Position numbers and translations under genes: made by a program. Of a stretch of DNA of 64,000 nucleotides, positions 1 through 7,682 are shown one piece after another. The notes beneath the pieces are model-generated. The model did not search any database and was not told the origin of the DNA. It was given only the letters and a program-made list of their open reading frames with translations. Position 1 is the first letter of the stretch. Every line of letters begins with the position of its first letter. The DNA comes from Vannielia litorea. GTDB lineage: Bacteria; Pseudomonadota; Alphaproteobacteria; Rhodobacterales; Rhodobacteraceae. The stretch is taken from the NCBI RefSeq assembly GCF_018424695.1, contig NZ_QTNQ01000003.1, forward strand, positions 1 to 64,000. Direction: 5' to 3'.

Positions 1-3
1 CGC

Positions 4-699
4 TCACGCCGCCTCGCGGCGGTTTCGGGCGGCGAAACTGCGGTTCACCTCGGCGGGGTCATATTTCGTCAGAAACCACTCCTCCGCCCCGATGCCCGTG
101 GCGATATGGTCGGCCTCCCACATGTCGATGATGTGGTCGCAGATGCCGGTCTTGGTGAATTTCAGGTGCAGATAGCGCGGCGACAGGTGCTTTCGTGCCT
201 CTTCAACCGAGGATTTTTCAACAATCAGCTTGTAGAGCACCGAGGCGAGTCCGGCCCGGTCGGCGCCTGATTTGCAGTGCATCACGAAGGGCTTCTCTAT
301 CGTTTTCAGCGTGTGGATGAGGTTCAACATCTCGGCCTTTGTCGCTGGACGCCTTGCATAAATCTTGGCCACCACGAGGTTCAGCCCAAGCTCCCGGCAG
401 GCCTCTTCCTCGAAGAGCCAGGGTGAAAACCCGCTCTCCTGCCCACGCAGGTTCAGCACGGTGGTGATCCCCATGGCCTTGTACTTTTTCAACCTTTCAG
501 GGCTTGGATGGTTGGAACGGTACACCCCCTCGGCCACCTTGTCGAAATTGGTCCAGAAGGTGCGCAGCCAGGCGTGGTCGAAGAGGTTGAAATGCCACTT
601 CGCCTGCCGCCGTGCCTTGGGCGTCGAGATATCATCGCCAAAGGAGGTGCGGATCGCCCGCTCCTTGCTCTTCAGCCATTTCTTCAGCCCATCCAGCAT
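4..699 (-). CDS. Dual-specificity/tyrosine phosphatase-like protein
   Basis: The 231-residue protein carries the Cys-phosphatase P-loop HCKSGADRAG at residues 141-150 (CX5R; Cys142 nucleophile, Arg148). A YRSNHPSPERL stretch at about residues 60-70 and the motif TTVLNLRG before the loop are typical of small dual-specificity phosphatases. It should hydrolyse phosphomonoesters in the cytoplasm; the substrate is unknown. The basic N-terminal 35 residues lie outside the domain and do not look like a signal peptide. The ATG at 699 is preceded by AAGGAG at good spacing, so the longer upstream reading frame is not coding. The gene is divergent from the aminotransferase at 826. Confidence 0.85.
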   Translation of the reverse strand: MLDGLKKWLKSKERAIRTSFGDDISTPKARRQAKWHFNLFDHAWLRTFWTNFDKVAEGVYRSNHPSPERLKKYKAMGITTVLNLRGQESGFSPWLFEEEACRELGLNLVVAKIYARRPATKAEMLNLIHTLKTIEKPFVMHCKSGADRAGLASVLYKLIVEKSSVEEARKHLSPRYLHLKFTKTGICDHIIDMWEADHIATGIGAEEWFLTKYDPAEVNRSFAARNRREAA

Positions 700-825
700 G
701 GGGCTCCTTTCACCATTTCTCAGGGGGCATAGCCTTTGCGTCCGCACCAAACAAGCACACCCGGTGTTGACGCCGCGCGGGGCGGGCATAAGGTGCCCGA
801 TGAAGACCCTCCCCGGAGAAAGCCC

Positions 826-2016
826 ATGTCCCTCGCCCACGGTCGCGAATATCTTGCCATCCCCGGCCCATCTGTGATGCCGGACCGCGTTTTGCAAGCC
901 ATGCACCGTGGTGCGCCCAACATCTACGAGGGCGCGCTCTCGGACATGGTGGACGCCATGGTGCCCGACCTGAAGGCAGTGGCGCGCACGACGCAGAACG
1001 CCGCGATCTACATCTGCAACGGCCACGGCGCATGGGAGGCGGCGCTCACCAACGTGCTCTCACGGGGCGAGAAGGTGCTGGCGCTCTGCACCGGGCGCTT
1101 CACCCACGGCTGGGCCGATGTGGGTGACAAGCTGGGGGCCGATGTGGAGCGGCTGGATTTCGGCAGCCAGGGCACCGTTGATCATGCCGCCTTTGCCGAA
1201 GCGCTTGCGGCGGACAAGGGGCACGCGATCAAGGCGGTGCTGGTGGCCCATGTCGATACGGCCACCTCCATTCGCAACGATATCAAGGCCCTGCGCGACA
1301 TTCTCGACAAGGCTGGCCATCCCGCGCTGCTCTGTGTCGATTGCATCGCCTCGCTCGCCTGCGACCGCTTCGAGATGGATGCCTGGGGCGTCGATGTGAT
1401 GGTTGCGGCCTCGCAAAAGGGCCTGATGACCCCGCCCGGCCTTGGCTTCGTCTTCTTCAGCGACCGGGCCGACGAGGTGCACAAGAGCGCGGATATGGTC
1501 ACGCTCTACTGGGATTGGACGCCGCGTGCCAATCCGCAGTTCTTCTACCAGTATTTCGGCGGCACCGCCCCAACGCACCACCTCTTCGGGCTGCGCGAGG
1601 CGCTGACCATGATCCACGAGGAGGGGCTGGAGAACGTATGGGAGCGGCACCGCAGGCTCTCCGGTGCCGTCTGGGCCGCCGTCGCGGCCTGGGGGCAGGG
1701 TGGGCCGCTGCGCTTCAACGTCGAAGACCCGGCGCTGCGGACCCATGCCGTCACCGCGCTCTCCATCGGGCGCGAGAACGGCACGCGGCTGCGCAAGTGG
1801 CTGGAGGCCAACACCGGCGTCACGCTGGGCATCGGGCTGGGCATGTATCGTCGCGACGATCCCGAGGGCGATGGCTTCTTCCGGATCGGGCACATGGGGC
1901 ACCTCAACACCCATATGGTGCTGGGCGCGCTGGGCAGCATCGAGGCGGGCATGACGGCGCTTGGCATCGACCACGGGCGCGGCGCGCTGGAAGCGGCGGC
2001 CCGGGCCTGCGCCTGA
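826..2016 (+). CDS. Class V aminotransferase, serine--glyoxylate aminotransferase type
   Basis: The 396-residue PLP enzyme belongs to the alanine/serine-glyoxylate aminotransferase branch. It has the N-terminal PGPS motif (residues 13-16), an acidic PLP-ring partner in VDCIASL (171-177) and the Schiff-base lysine at about K198 in SQKGLMTPPG. The length matches bacterial SgaA-like enzymes, which feed serine or alanine amino groups to glyoxylate in C1/photorespiratory-type metabolism. The exact amino donor cannot be read from sequence, and no serine-cycle partner lies nearby. The ATG at 826 has GGAGAAAG upstream and begins the conserved fold. Confidence 0.8.
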   Translation: MSLAHGREYLAIPGPSVMPDRVLQAMHRGAPNIYEGALSDMVDAMVPDLKAVARTTQNAAIYICNGHGAWEAALTNVLSRGEKVLALCTGRFTHGWADVGDKLGADVERLDFGSQGTVDHAAFAEALAADKGHAIKAVLVAHVDTATSIRNDIKALRDILDKAGHPALLCVDCIASLACDRFEMDAWGVDVMVAASQKGLMTPPGLGFVFFSDRADEVHKSADMVTLYWDWTPRANPQFFYQYFGGTAPTHHLFGLREALTMIHEEGLENVWERHRRLSGAVWAAVAAWGQGGPLRFNVEDPALRTHAVTALSIGRENGTRLRKWLEANTGVTLGIGLGMYRRDDPEGDGFFRIGHMGHLNTHMVLGALGSIEAGMTALGIDHGRGALEAAARACA

Positions 2017-2025
2017 CCGGCGCGG

Positions 2026-2199
2026 TCAGCGCCCGAGCCGCGCGATCAACCGGTCGAGCCCGCCCGCCACCAGCGCTACGCCCAGCCAGCCCCAATGGGC
2101 GGCCACGATCATCAGCCCGGCGAAGAGGGTAAATCCCGCCGAAACGAGGAAGGGCACGGTGTAGTCTTCAACCCGTCCGATCGGGCGATGATGGCGCAT
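2026..2199 (-). CDS. Small integral membrane protein, unknown function
   Basis: A 57-residue protein with a basic N-terminus (MRHHRPIGR) followed by two hydrophobic segments at about residues 14-30 and 34-50, separated by a short turn. It should be a two-pass inner-membrane protein. The start at 2199 has GGAGG at good spacing. It ends 9 bp from the convergent aminotransferase stop. I do not recognise a family, and small proteins of this kind are easily mis-called, but the ribosome binding site and hydrophobic pattern support it. Confidence 0.6.
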   Translation of the reverse strand: MRHHRPIGRVEDYTVPFLVSAGFTLFAGLMIVAAHWGWLGVALVAGGLDRLIARLGR

Positions 2200-2269
2200 G
2201 GCAGCCTCCGGTGGTGGCACAAGCCTACCCCCTGAATACGCCGCGACGAGTCTAATTTTCGTGAACGTC

Positions 2270-3373
2270 TCAGCCGATGGCGGCCAGCGCCTCCGGCAAC
2301 GCCCGCTCCAGCACGCCCAGCTCCGCATCCGGCGCCGCCGAGATCCGGATGCAGCGGTCCTGCGGGGCGGCGAAGGGCATCCGCACGAATACGCCGCGCT
2401 TGCCCAGTTCTGCCACAAGCGCCTTGGCCCGGGCCACGCCGCCGTGGCAGTCGAGCGTCACGAAGTTGGTGGCCGAGGGCAGGGGCGTGAGGCCATTGGC
2501 CTGCGCGATCTTGCCGATCCGCCGCTTGGCCGCCGCCACCTCGCCCTGCACCCGTGCCAGATGCGCGGTATCGGCCAGCGCGGCCAGCGCGCCTGCCTGT
2601 GCCACCCGGCCCAGGCCGAAGTGGTTGCGGATCTTGTTGAAGGCGTCGATCAGCTCGGGGTGGCCCACCGCATAGCCCACCCGCAGCCCCGCCAGCCCAT
2701 AGGCCTTGGAGAAGGTGCGCATGCGGATGATCCCTTCATCCGAAGGGTCCAGCTCCATCAGATCGTCCTCGGGGGCGAATTCCACGTAGGCCTCGTCGAG
2801 CACCAAGAGGCAGCCCTCGGGCAGGGCGGCGCGCATCTCGGCCAGAGCCTCCGCCCCGTGGAAGGTGCCCATCGGGTTGTCGGGGTTGGCGAGGTACACC
2901 ATCTTGGCATCCACCTCCGCGGCCTTGGCCACCAGCGCCTGTGCGTCTTCCGCGTCGTCCCGGTAGGGCACCTTGTGCAGCACCCCGCCGAAGCCCGCGA
3001 CGTGAAAGTTGAAGGTCGGGTAGGCGCCCTGCGACGTCACCACCGCATCGCCCGGTGCCACCAGCAGGCGGGCAAGGTCGCCCAGCAGCCCGTCGATTCC
3101 GCAGCCCGGCATGACCGCTTCGGGGGCCACGCCCAGATGGCTGCCAAGCGCCCGGCGCAGGTCGTGCATCTCCGGGTCGCCATACATCCAGGCCTCGCGC
3201 GCGGCCTCTCCGATGGCGCGGATCGCGGCGGGCGAGGCACCAAAGCCGTTCTCGTTCGCCCCGAGCCGCGCGTCAAAGGCGCGGCCCCGGGCGCGTTCCT
3301 GGGTTTCGGGGCCGACGAAGGGCACGGTGGAGGGCAGGCCCTGGGCCAGATCGGTGTAACGCGGGTATGTCAT
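2270..3373 (-). CDS. Fold-type I PLP aminotransferase, histidinol-phosphate aminotransferase-like
   Basis: The 367-residue class I/II aminotransferase has HisC-like hallmarks: LGANEN (37-42), NPDNPMGT (163-170), DEAY (193-196), the PLP lysine at about K223 in TFSKAYGLAG, and a C-terminal arginine in CIRISAA that binds substrate carboxylate or phosphate. Many such roseobacter genes are annotated HisC2 or phenylalanine/tyrosine aminotransferases. No his biosynthesis genes flank it, so the substrate is open. The ATG at 3373 gives an N-terminus close to the first conserved region. The gene is divergent from the hydrolase at 3474, with about 100 bp between them for both promoters. Confidence 0.8.
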   Translation of the reverse strand: MTYPRYTDLAQGLPSTVPFVGPETQERARGRAFDARLGANENGFGASPAAIRAIGEAAREAWMYGDPEMHDLRRALGSHLGVAPEAVMPGCGIDGLLGDLARLLVAPGDAVVTSQGAYPTFNFHVAGFGGVLHKVPYRDDAEDAQALVAKAAEVDAKMVYLANPDNPMGTFHGAEALAEMRAALPEGCLLVLDEAYVEFAPEDDLMELDPSDEGIIRMRTFSKAYGLAGLRVGYAVGHPELIDAFNKIRNHFGLGRVAQAGALAALADTAHLARVQGEVAAAKRRIGKIAQANGLTPLPSATNFVTLDCHGGVARAKALVAELGKRGVFVRMPFAAPQDRCIRISAAPDAELGVLERALPEALAAIG

Positions 3374-3473
3374 GGGGCCGGATTTGCGCTGAAAATGCGC
3401 GCCGGGGCAAGAGGGTTGATGGGGCAGGGGGCGTGGCCTAGGTTGGCCGCCGACCAACAGGAGAGACGCCCCC

Positions 3474-4220
3474 ATGCCCGCCATGCTCGAAACCCCGCAG
3501 GGCCGCCGCATCGCCTATCACCGAACCGAGGGCGCGGGGCCGGGCGTGGTGTTTCTCGGAGGCTTCAAGAGTGACATGGGCGGCACCAAGGCGGTGCATC
3601 TGGAGGCCTGGGCGCAGGCGCAGGGCCGCGCCTTCCTGCGGTTTGACTATTCCGGCCACGGCGAAAGCTCGGGCGCCTTCACCGAAGGCGCCATTGGCGA
3701 CTGGGCCGAGGATGCGGCAGAGGCGACCACCCGGTTGACGGACGGCCCGCAAGTGCTGGTCGGCTCCTCCATGGGCGGCTGGATCTCGCTGCTGATGGCC
3801 AGGCGGCTTGGGCATAAGGTGGCGGGCCTGGTCACCATTGCCGCCGCGCCGGACTTCACCGAAGACAGCATGTGGGCCGGCTTCTCCGAGGCGCAGAAGG
3901 CCGAACTGGCCAGCACCGGGCAGGTGGCGCTGCCCTCGGACTATGGCGAGCCCTACATCATCACCAAGCGGCTGATCGAAGAGGGCCGCAGCCAGCTCGT
4001 GCTGCGCGATCCCCTGCCGCTGCCCGTGCCGGTGCGGATGCTGCAAGGCACGGCGGATGCGGATGTGGAGCTGTCCGTCGCGCTGCGCCTGCTGGAGCAC
4101 GCCGAGGGCGATGACATCCGCCTGACGCTGGTGAAAGGCGCCGATCATCGCTTCTCCGGCCCTGCCGAGCTGGCCCTCATCGAGCAGGCCGTTGCGCAGG
4201 TTCTGGCCGCCCTCGGCTAG
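3474..4220 (+). CDS. Alpha/beta hydrolase, ABHD10-like
   Basis: This 248-residue alpha/beta hydrolase has the nucleophile elbow GSSMGG (Ser99), an oxyanion-side LGGFKSDMGGTKA loop (residues 28-40), an RFDYSGHGESSG strand-loop (57-67) and the catalytic His in ADHRFSG near residue 223. The GGTKA and DYSGHGESSG pattern resembles mitochondrial ABHD10, an acyl-protein thioesterase/acyl-glucuronide esterase, more than generic lipases. It should be a soluble thioesterase or esterase. An AGGAGAG ribosome site sits 9 nt before the ATG. The subfamily assignment rests on remembered motif similarity and needs a profile search. Confidence 0.75.
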   Translation: MPAMLETPQGRRIAYHRTEGAGPGVVFLGGFKSDMGGTKAVHLEAWAQAQGRAFLRFDYSGHGESSGAFTEGAIGDWAEDAAEATTRLTDGPQVLVGSSMGGWISLLMARRLGHKVAGLVTIAAAPDFTEDSMWAGFSEAQKAELASTGQVALPSDYGEPYIITKRLIEEGRSQLVLRDPLPLPVPVRMLQGTADADVELSVALRLLEHAEGDDIRLTLVKGADHRFSGPAELALIEQAVAQVLAALG

Positions 4221-4355
4221 CCCTGCGTGACGCCTTTGTAAAAAGCACACCGCCCGGTTGCGCGCCCCCGCGCCGCTGCTTAGGTTGACCCCACGGGAGA
4301 AATTTTGGCTCCCAAGCTTTCCGAAAATCGATTTCGCATCACCAGTGAGACTGCC

Positions 4356-4919
4356 ATGAACCACGAAGCCAAGAAGATCATGCTCCGCACCCTGACCGCC
4401 CAGGTGGTGGCCGAAACCATGAAGGTGCAGGCCGGGGCCTCCGTCAAGACAACCTCCACCACCCATGCCGAGATCATGGCCAAGGTCGAGCGCTGGAAGG
4501 GCCAGCTTGAGCTGATCCAGCGCGATATCCGCTCCTCCGAGGGCTTCCTCTCGGTGCGCTTCGGCAACCCGCGCAAACTCAGCTACCCCGAGCGCCAGTC
4601 GATGCGCTCGCACCAGGCCAACATCGCCGGGCTGCGTGAGCAGGCGGTGGCGCTGGCCCAGGCCATTGCCGATCTGCTCGCCGCCCTCGTCGGGCCGGAC
4701 CTGGCCTGGGAAACTTTCGCCAAGGCGCTGGAGAAGCTGGTGGAAGGCGGCGACGATATGGGTCTTTCCGCAGGCGATGCGCAAGAGCTGACGGCCTCGC
4801 TCCAGCAGCTCGACAAGGGCGCAGGCGGGGCGGATTACACCCCCGCGCCGACGATGATCACCGACATCATCACCCTCTGCCTCGCGATGTATGTCATCCT
4901 GACCCGCAAGAAGGGCTAG
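4356..4919 (+). CDS. Hypothetical helical protein with C-terminal membrane anchor
   Basis: A 187-residue protein I do not recognise. Most of it is predicted helical, with Lys/Glu/Gln-rich stretches (roughly residues 20-60 and 85-115) that could form a coiled coil. It ends in a single hydrophobic segment (about residues 165-182) followed by the basic tail TRKKG, a tail-anchor arrangement that would leave the body in the cytoplasm. The ATG at 4356 is preferred. An in-frame TTG at 4305 lies only 4 nt from a GGGAGA and would add 17 residues. Neighbours give no functional clue. Confidence 0.55.
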   Translation: MNHEAKKIMLRTLTAQVVAETMKVQAGASVKTTSTTHAEIMAKVERWKGQLELIQRDIRSSEGFLSVRFGNPRKLSYPERQSMRSHQANIAGLREQAVALAQAIADLLAALVGPDLAWETFAKALEKLVEGGDDMGLSAGDAQELTASLQQLDKGAGGADYTPAPTMITDIITLCLAMYVILTRKKG

Positions 4920-4970
4920 ACGTTCATCTTTTGTTCACCTAGCCTGCCCGTAGCAGCTTAGGAGACTCAC

Positions 4971-5399
4971 ATGGATCAGCGGATCAGCCTCATCACCCTC
5001 GGCGTGCGCGACCCTGAGGCCGCGGCAGGCTTCTACGAGGCGCTCGGATGGCAGCGCGTCGAGGTGCCCGACGGGGTGATCGCTTTCGATCTTCTCGGGC
5101 AGACGCTGGGCCTCTACCCGTTGGAGATGCTGGCGCGTGACATGGGGGTGACCATCGAAAGCCTGGGCCATGGCGCCGCTACCTATTCCTACAACGTCCG
5201 CGAGAAGGAAGAGGTTGCCGCGGTGCTGAAAGCGGCCGAGGCTGCCGGGGCCAAGGTGCTGAAGCCTGCGCATGATATCTTCTGGGGCGGCCACATCGGC
5301 TATTTCGCCGATCCCGAGGGCCATATCTGGGAAGTCGCGTGGAACCCCCATTCCCCGCTCGGGCCAAGGGGCGAGTTCCAGTGGAACGGGGCAGCCTAG
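4971..5399 (+). CDS. VOC-family (glyoxalase/bleomycin-resistance fold) protein
   Basis: The 142-residue protein has the paired beta-alpha-beta-beta-beta modules of the vicinal oxygen chelate fold. It begins ISLITLGVRDPEAAAGFYEALGW (residues 5-27) and closes with GHIGYFADPEGHIWEVAWNP, where the DPEGHIWEV motif marks the second module. Members are metal-dependent lyases, dioxygenases or drug-binding proteins. The usual first-module metal ligand (H or Q at the first strand) is not obvious, so catalysis is uncertain. A GGAG site precedes the ATG at 4971. It probably forms a monocistronic unit. Confidence 0.8.
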   Translation: MDQRISLITLGVRDPEAAAGFYEALGWQRVEVPDGVIAFDLLGQTLGLYPLEMLARDMGVTIESLGHGAATYSYNVREKEEVAAVLKAAEAAGAKVLKPAHDIFWGGHIGYFADPEGHIWEVAWNPHSPLGPRGEFQWNGAA

Positions 5400-5530
5400 G
5401 CAAGTTGCACCGGCGGCGGGTCTCCGCCCAGCCCACACGGGCTTGTGCCCTTGCAGCGGCGCGGGCGCGCGGGTAGCCTTGCGCGCAAAGCCGCCCGGAG
5501 AGTGCGGCGCGAGGCAAGGACTGGCAGCCA

Positions 5531-6241
5531 ATGGCCGATACCATTGTTTTTCTACCGGATTTTCTGTGTGATGCGCGGGCCTTCTGGCCACAGATCATGC
5601 ATTTCTCCGCCAGCCGCGCGGTGCAGATCGGCTCGATGGCCCATGCCGACAGTGTGGGCGCGCTGGCCCAGCGTGTGCTCGACGGCGCACCCAAGCGTTT
5701 CGCCCTCTGCGGCGTCGGCCTTGGCGGCATGGTGGCGATGGAGGTGCTCAACCGCGCGCCGGACCGTGTGAGCCGGATGGCGCTGATCTCCACCACCGCG
5801 CTCACGGAGCCGCCCCACGTGGCCGCCGACAGGGAGCCGGGCATCATCGGCGTGCGCAACGGACGGCTGATCGAGGTGGCCAAGGCCCAGATCGAGGCGG
5901 CGGGCGTGGGCGAGGTGGGGCACCGCGCCGAGGTGATCGACCTGGTGCTCGACATGGCCGAGGCGCTCGGCCCCGATGCCTTCGTCCGTCAGTCCCGTGC
6001 CCTGCAACGCCGCCCCGATCCGCAGCGCGTGCTGCGCAAGGCCAAGCAGCCGGTGCTGGTGATGTGCGGCGACGAAGACCAGCTTTATGGCGTGAAACGC
6101 CACGAATTCCTCGCCGAACTCATCCCCAATGCCGAGCTGAAGGTGATCGCCGGGGGCGGCCACTACCTGACGCTTGAGCACCCCACCTCCGTCAACCACG
6201 CGCTCAAGGGCTTCCTCGACGCCCCGCTCGTGCTGCGCTGA
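5531..6241 (+). CDS. Alpha/beta hydrolase-fold protein with nucleophile Ser replaced by Gly
   Basis: The 236-residue protein is a complete alpha/beta hydrolase: IVFLPDFLCDARAF at the N-terminus, an elbow-type strand-turn-helix at residues 58-70, an Asp in GDEDQLY (about 181-183) and a His in GGGHYLTLEHP (H211). At the elbow, however, the sequence reads CGVGLGGM, placing Gly63 where G-x-S-x-G enzymes carry the nucleophilic Ser. The codon is a clear GGC. The protein may be a non-hydrolytic binder, use another mechanism, or have lost activity. Asp and His are retained. It is convergent with phaZ across a hairpin. Confidence 0.75.
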   Translation: MADTIVFLPDFLCDARAFWPQIMHFSASRAVQIGSMAHADSVGALAQRVLDGAPKRFALCGVGLGGMVAMEVLNRAPDRVSRMALISTTALTEPPHVAADREPGIIGVRNGRLIEVAKAQIEAAGVGEVGHRAEVIDLVLDMAEALGPDAFVRQSRALQRRPDPQRVLRKAKQPVLVMCGDEDQLYGVKRHEFLAELIPNAELKVIAGGGHYLTLEHPTSVNHALKGFLDAPLVLR

Positions 6242-6256
6242 GGGCCGGAAACGACA

Positions 6257-6278
6257 AGGGCGGGATCGCTCCCGCCCT
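6257..6278. terminator. Bidirectional hairpin between convergent genes
   Basis: A 9-bp perfect GC-rich stem (AGGGCGGGA / TCCCGCCCT) with a 4-nt loop lies between the stops of the alpha/beta hydrolase and phaZ. There is little T-tract on either side, so it may end transcripts imperfectly or mainly stabilise 3' ends. Confidence 0.6.
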
Positions 6279-6299
6279 GCATATCAATCCAAACTCTGT

Positions 6300-7577
6300 T
6301 TAGGAGGCCTTCTTCACCACCCGCGGCTTGGGTGCCTTCTTGGCGTGGCGGCAGTTGGCGTCGATGAACTCAAGCACCAGCGGGCGAATGTTGTTGCGCC
6401 AGCTGCGGCCTGCAAAGATGCCGTAATGGCCTGCGCCCGGCTCGAGGTGGCTGGCCTTCATATTGTCCGGCAGGCCGGTGCAAAGCTCCAGCGCGGCCAC
6501 GCATTGGCCGGGGGCGGAGATATCGTCATTCGCACCCTCCACTGTCTTCACCGCGACATCGGTGATCTTGGAGATATCCACCTGCTTGCCGTCGACCACA
6601 AAGACGTTCCGCGCAATCTCGCGCTCCTTGAAGATCCGCTCGACGGTGGAGAGGTAGAACTCGGCCGTCATGTCCATCACGGCGAGGTATTCGTCGTAGA
6701 ACTTGTTGTGCCGGTCGTTCTCGCTGGCCTCGCCCTTGGCGGTGGCCACGATCTGGTCGAAGAAGGCGGTGGAATGGGTGTCGGCGTTCATCGCGATGAA
6801 GCTGGCAAGCTGTTGCAGGCCCGGGTACACCAGCCGCCCCGCACCGCGATACTTGAAGCCGACGCGCTGGATCACGTGCTGCTCCAGCTGGCCCATCGTC
6901 ACCGAACGGCCAAAGTCGGTCACCTCGGTGGGGGCCGCGCCCGGGTCGATCGGGCCGCCGATGAGCGTCAGCGTGTTGGGCTGGGCGTCCGGATCTTCCG
7001 CGGCGAGGTAGGCGGTGGCCGCCAGCGCGATCGGCGCGGGCTGGCAGACGGCGATCACATGGGTGTCCGGACCCATCTCGCGCAGGAAGTCCACGAGGTA
7101 GAGCGTGTAATCCTCCACGTCGAACTTGCCCTCGCTCACCGGGATGTCGCGGGCATTGTGCCAATCGGTGATGTACACCTCGCAGTCGGGCAGCAGGCTG
7201 ACAACGGTGGAGCGCAGCAGCGTGGCATAGTGCCCGCTCATCGGCGCGACGAGCAAAACCTTGCGGTCCTTCTCCTTGCGTCCGAGCACGTTGAAGTGAA
7301 TCAGGTCACCGAAGGGGCGGCCCACAACGGATTCGATCTCGACGAGGTGATCGCGCCCATCTTCGCCCACCACGTGCGAAATGTTCCAGTCCGGCTTGGT
7401 CACCATCCGGGCGAAGCTGCGCTCCGTCACCTCGCCCCAGGCGGCCGTCATGGCGACGAAGGGGTTGGTGGAAAGTCCGAATGCGGGGTAGGAATACAAG
7501 GCCTTGGCCGAAGCCCCTAGCCACTGGTTGGTGATGCGAAGGGTCTCCATCACATCGTAGCTCATCATGCTCTTCAT
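6300..7577 (-). CDS. phaZ: Intracellular polyhydroxyalkanoate depolymerase PhaZ
   Basis: This 425-residue enzyme matches the intracellular PhaZ1 type, which degrades amorphous polyhydroxybutyrate granules. The lipase-box equivalent reads AVCQPA with a catalytic Cys at about residue 178, as in Cupriavidus PhaZ1, rather than Ser. A late His lies in EPGAGHYGIFAGRSWRNNI. There is no signal peptide, consistent with cytosolic granules. The start at 7577 is preceded by AAAGG at good spacing; a second possible start is four codons inside. It is divergent from phaC, the common arrangement in Rhodobacteraceae, so synthesis and breakdown genes share a 105-bp promoter region. Confidence 0.93.
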   Translation of the reverse strand: MKSMMSYDVMETLRITNQWLGASAKALYSYPAFGLSTNPFVAMTAAWGEVTERSFARMVTKPDWNISHVVGEDGRDHLVEIESVVGRPFGDLIHFNVLGRKEKDRKVLLVAPMSGHYATLLRSTVVSLLPDCEVYITDWHNARDIPVSEGKFDVEDYTLYLVDFLREMGPDTHVIAVCQPAPIALAATAYLAAEDPDAQPNTLTLIGGPIDPGAAPTEVTDFGRSVTMGQLEQHVIQRVGFKYRGAGRLVYPGLQQLASFIAMNADTHSTAFFDQIVATAKGEASENDRHNKFYDEYLAVMDMTAEFYLSTVERIFKEREIARNVFVVDGKQVDISKITDVAVKTVEGANDDISAPGQCVAALELCTGLPDNMKASHLEPGAGHYGIFAGRSWRNNIRPLVLEFIDANCRHAKKAPKPRVVKKAS

Positions 7578-7682
7578 TTCGCGCCTTTCTTTGCCCGTCA
7601 GCACCGAAATGCCGGCGGGGCAACATGCCGCTTGCCCCTCCCAAGCTTGCGGCGCTACGTTTTAAGGAGAAGTTAGGGGGGA

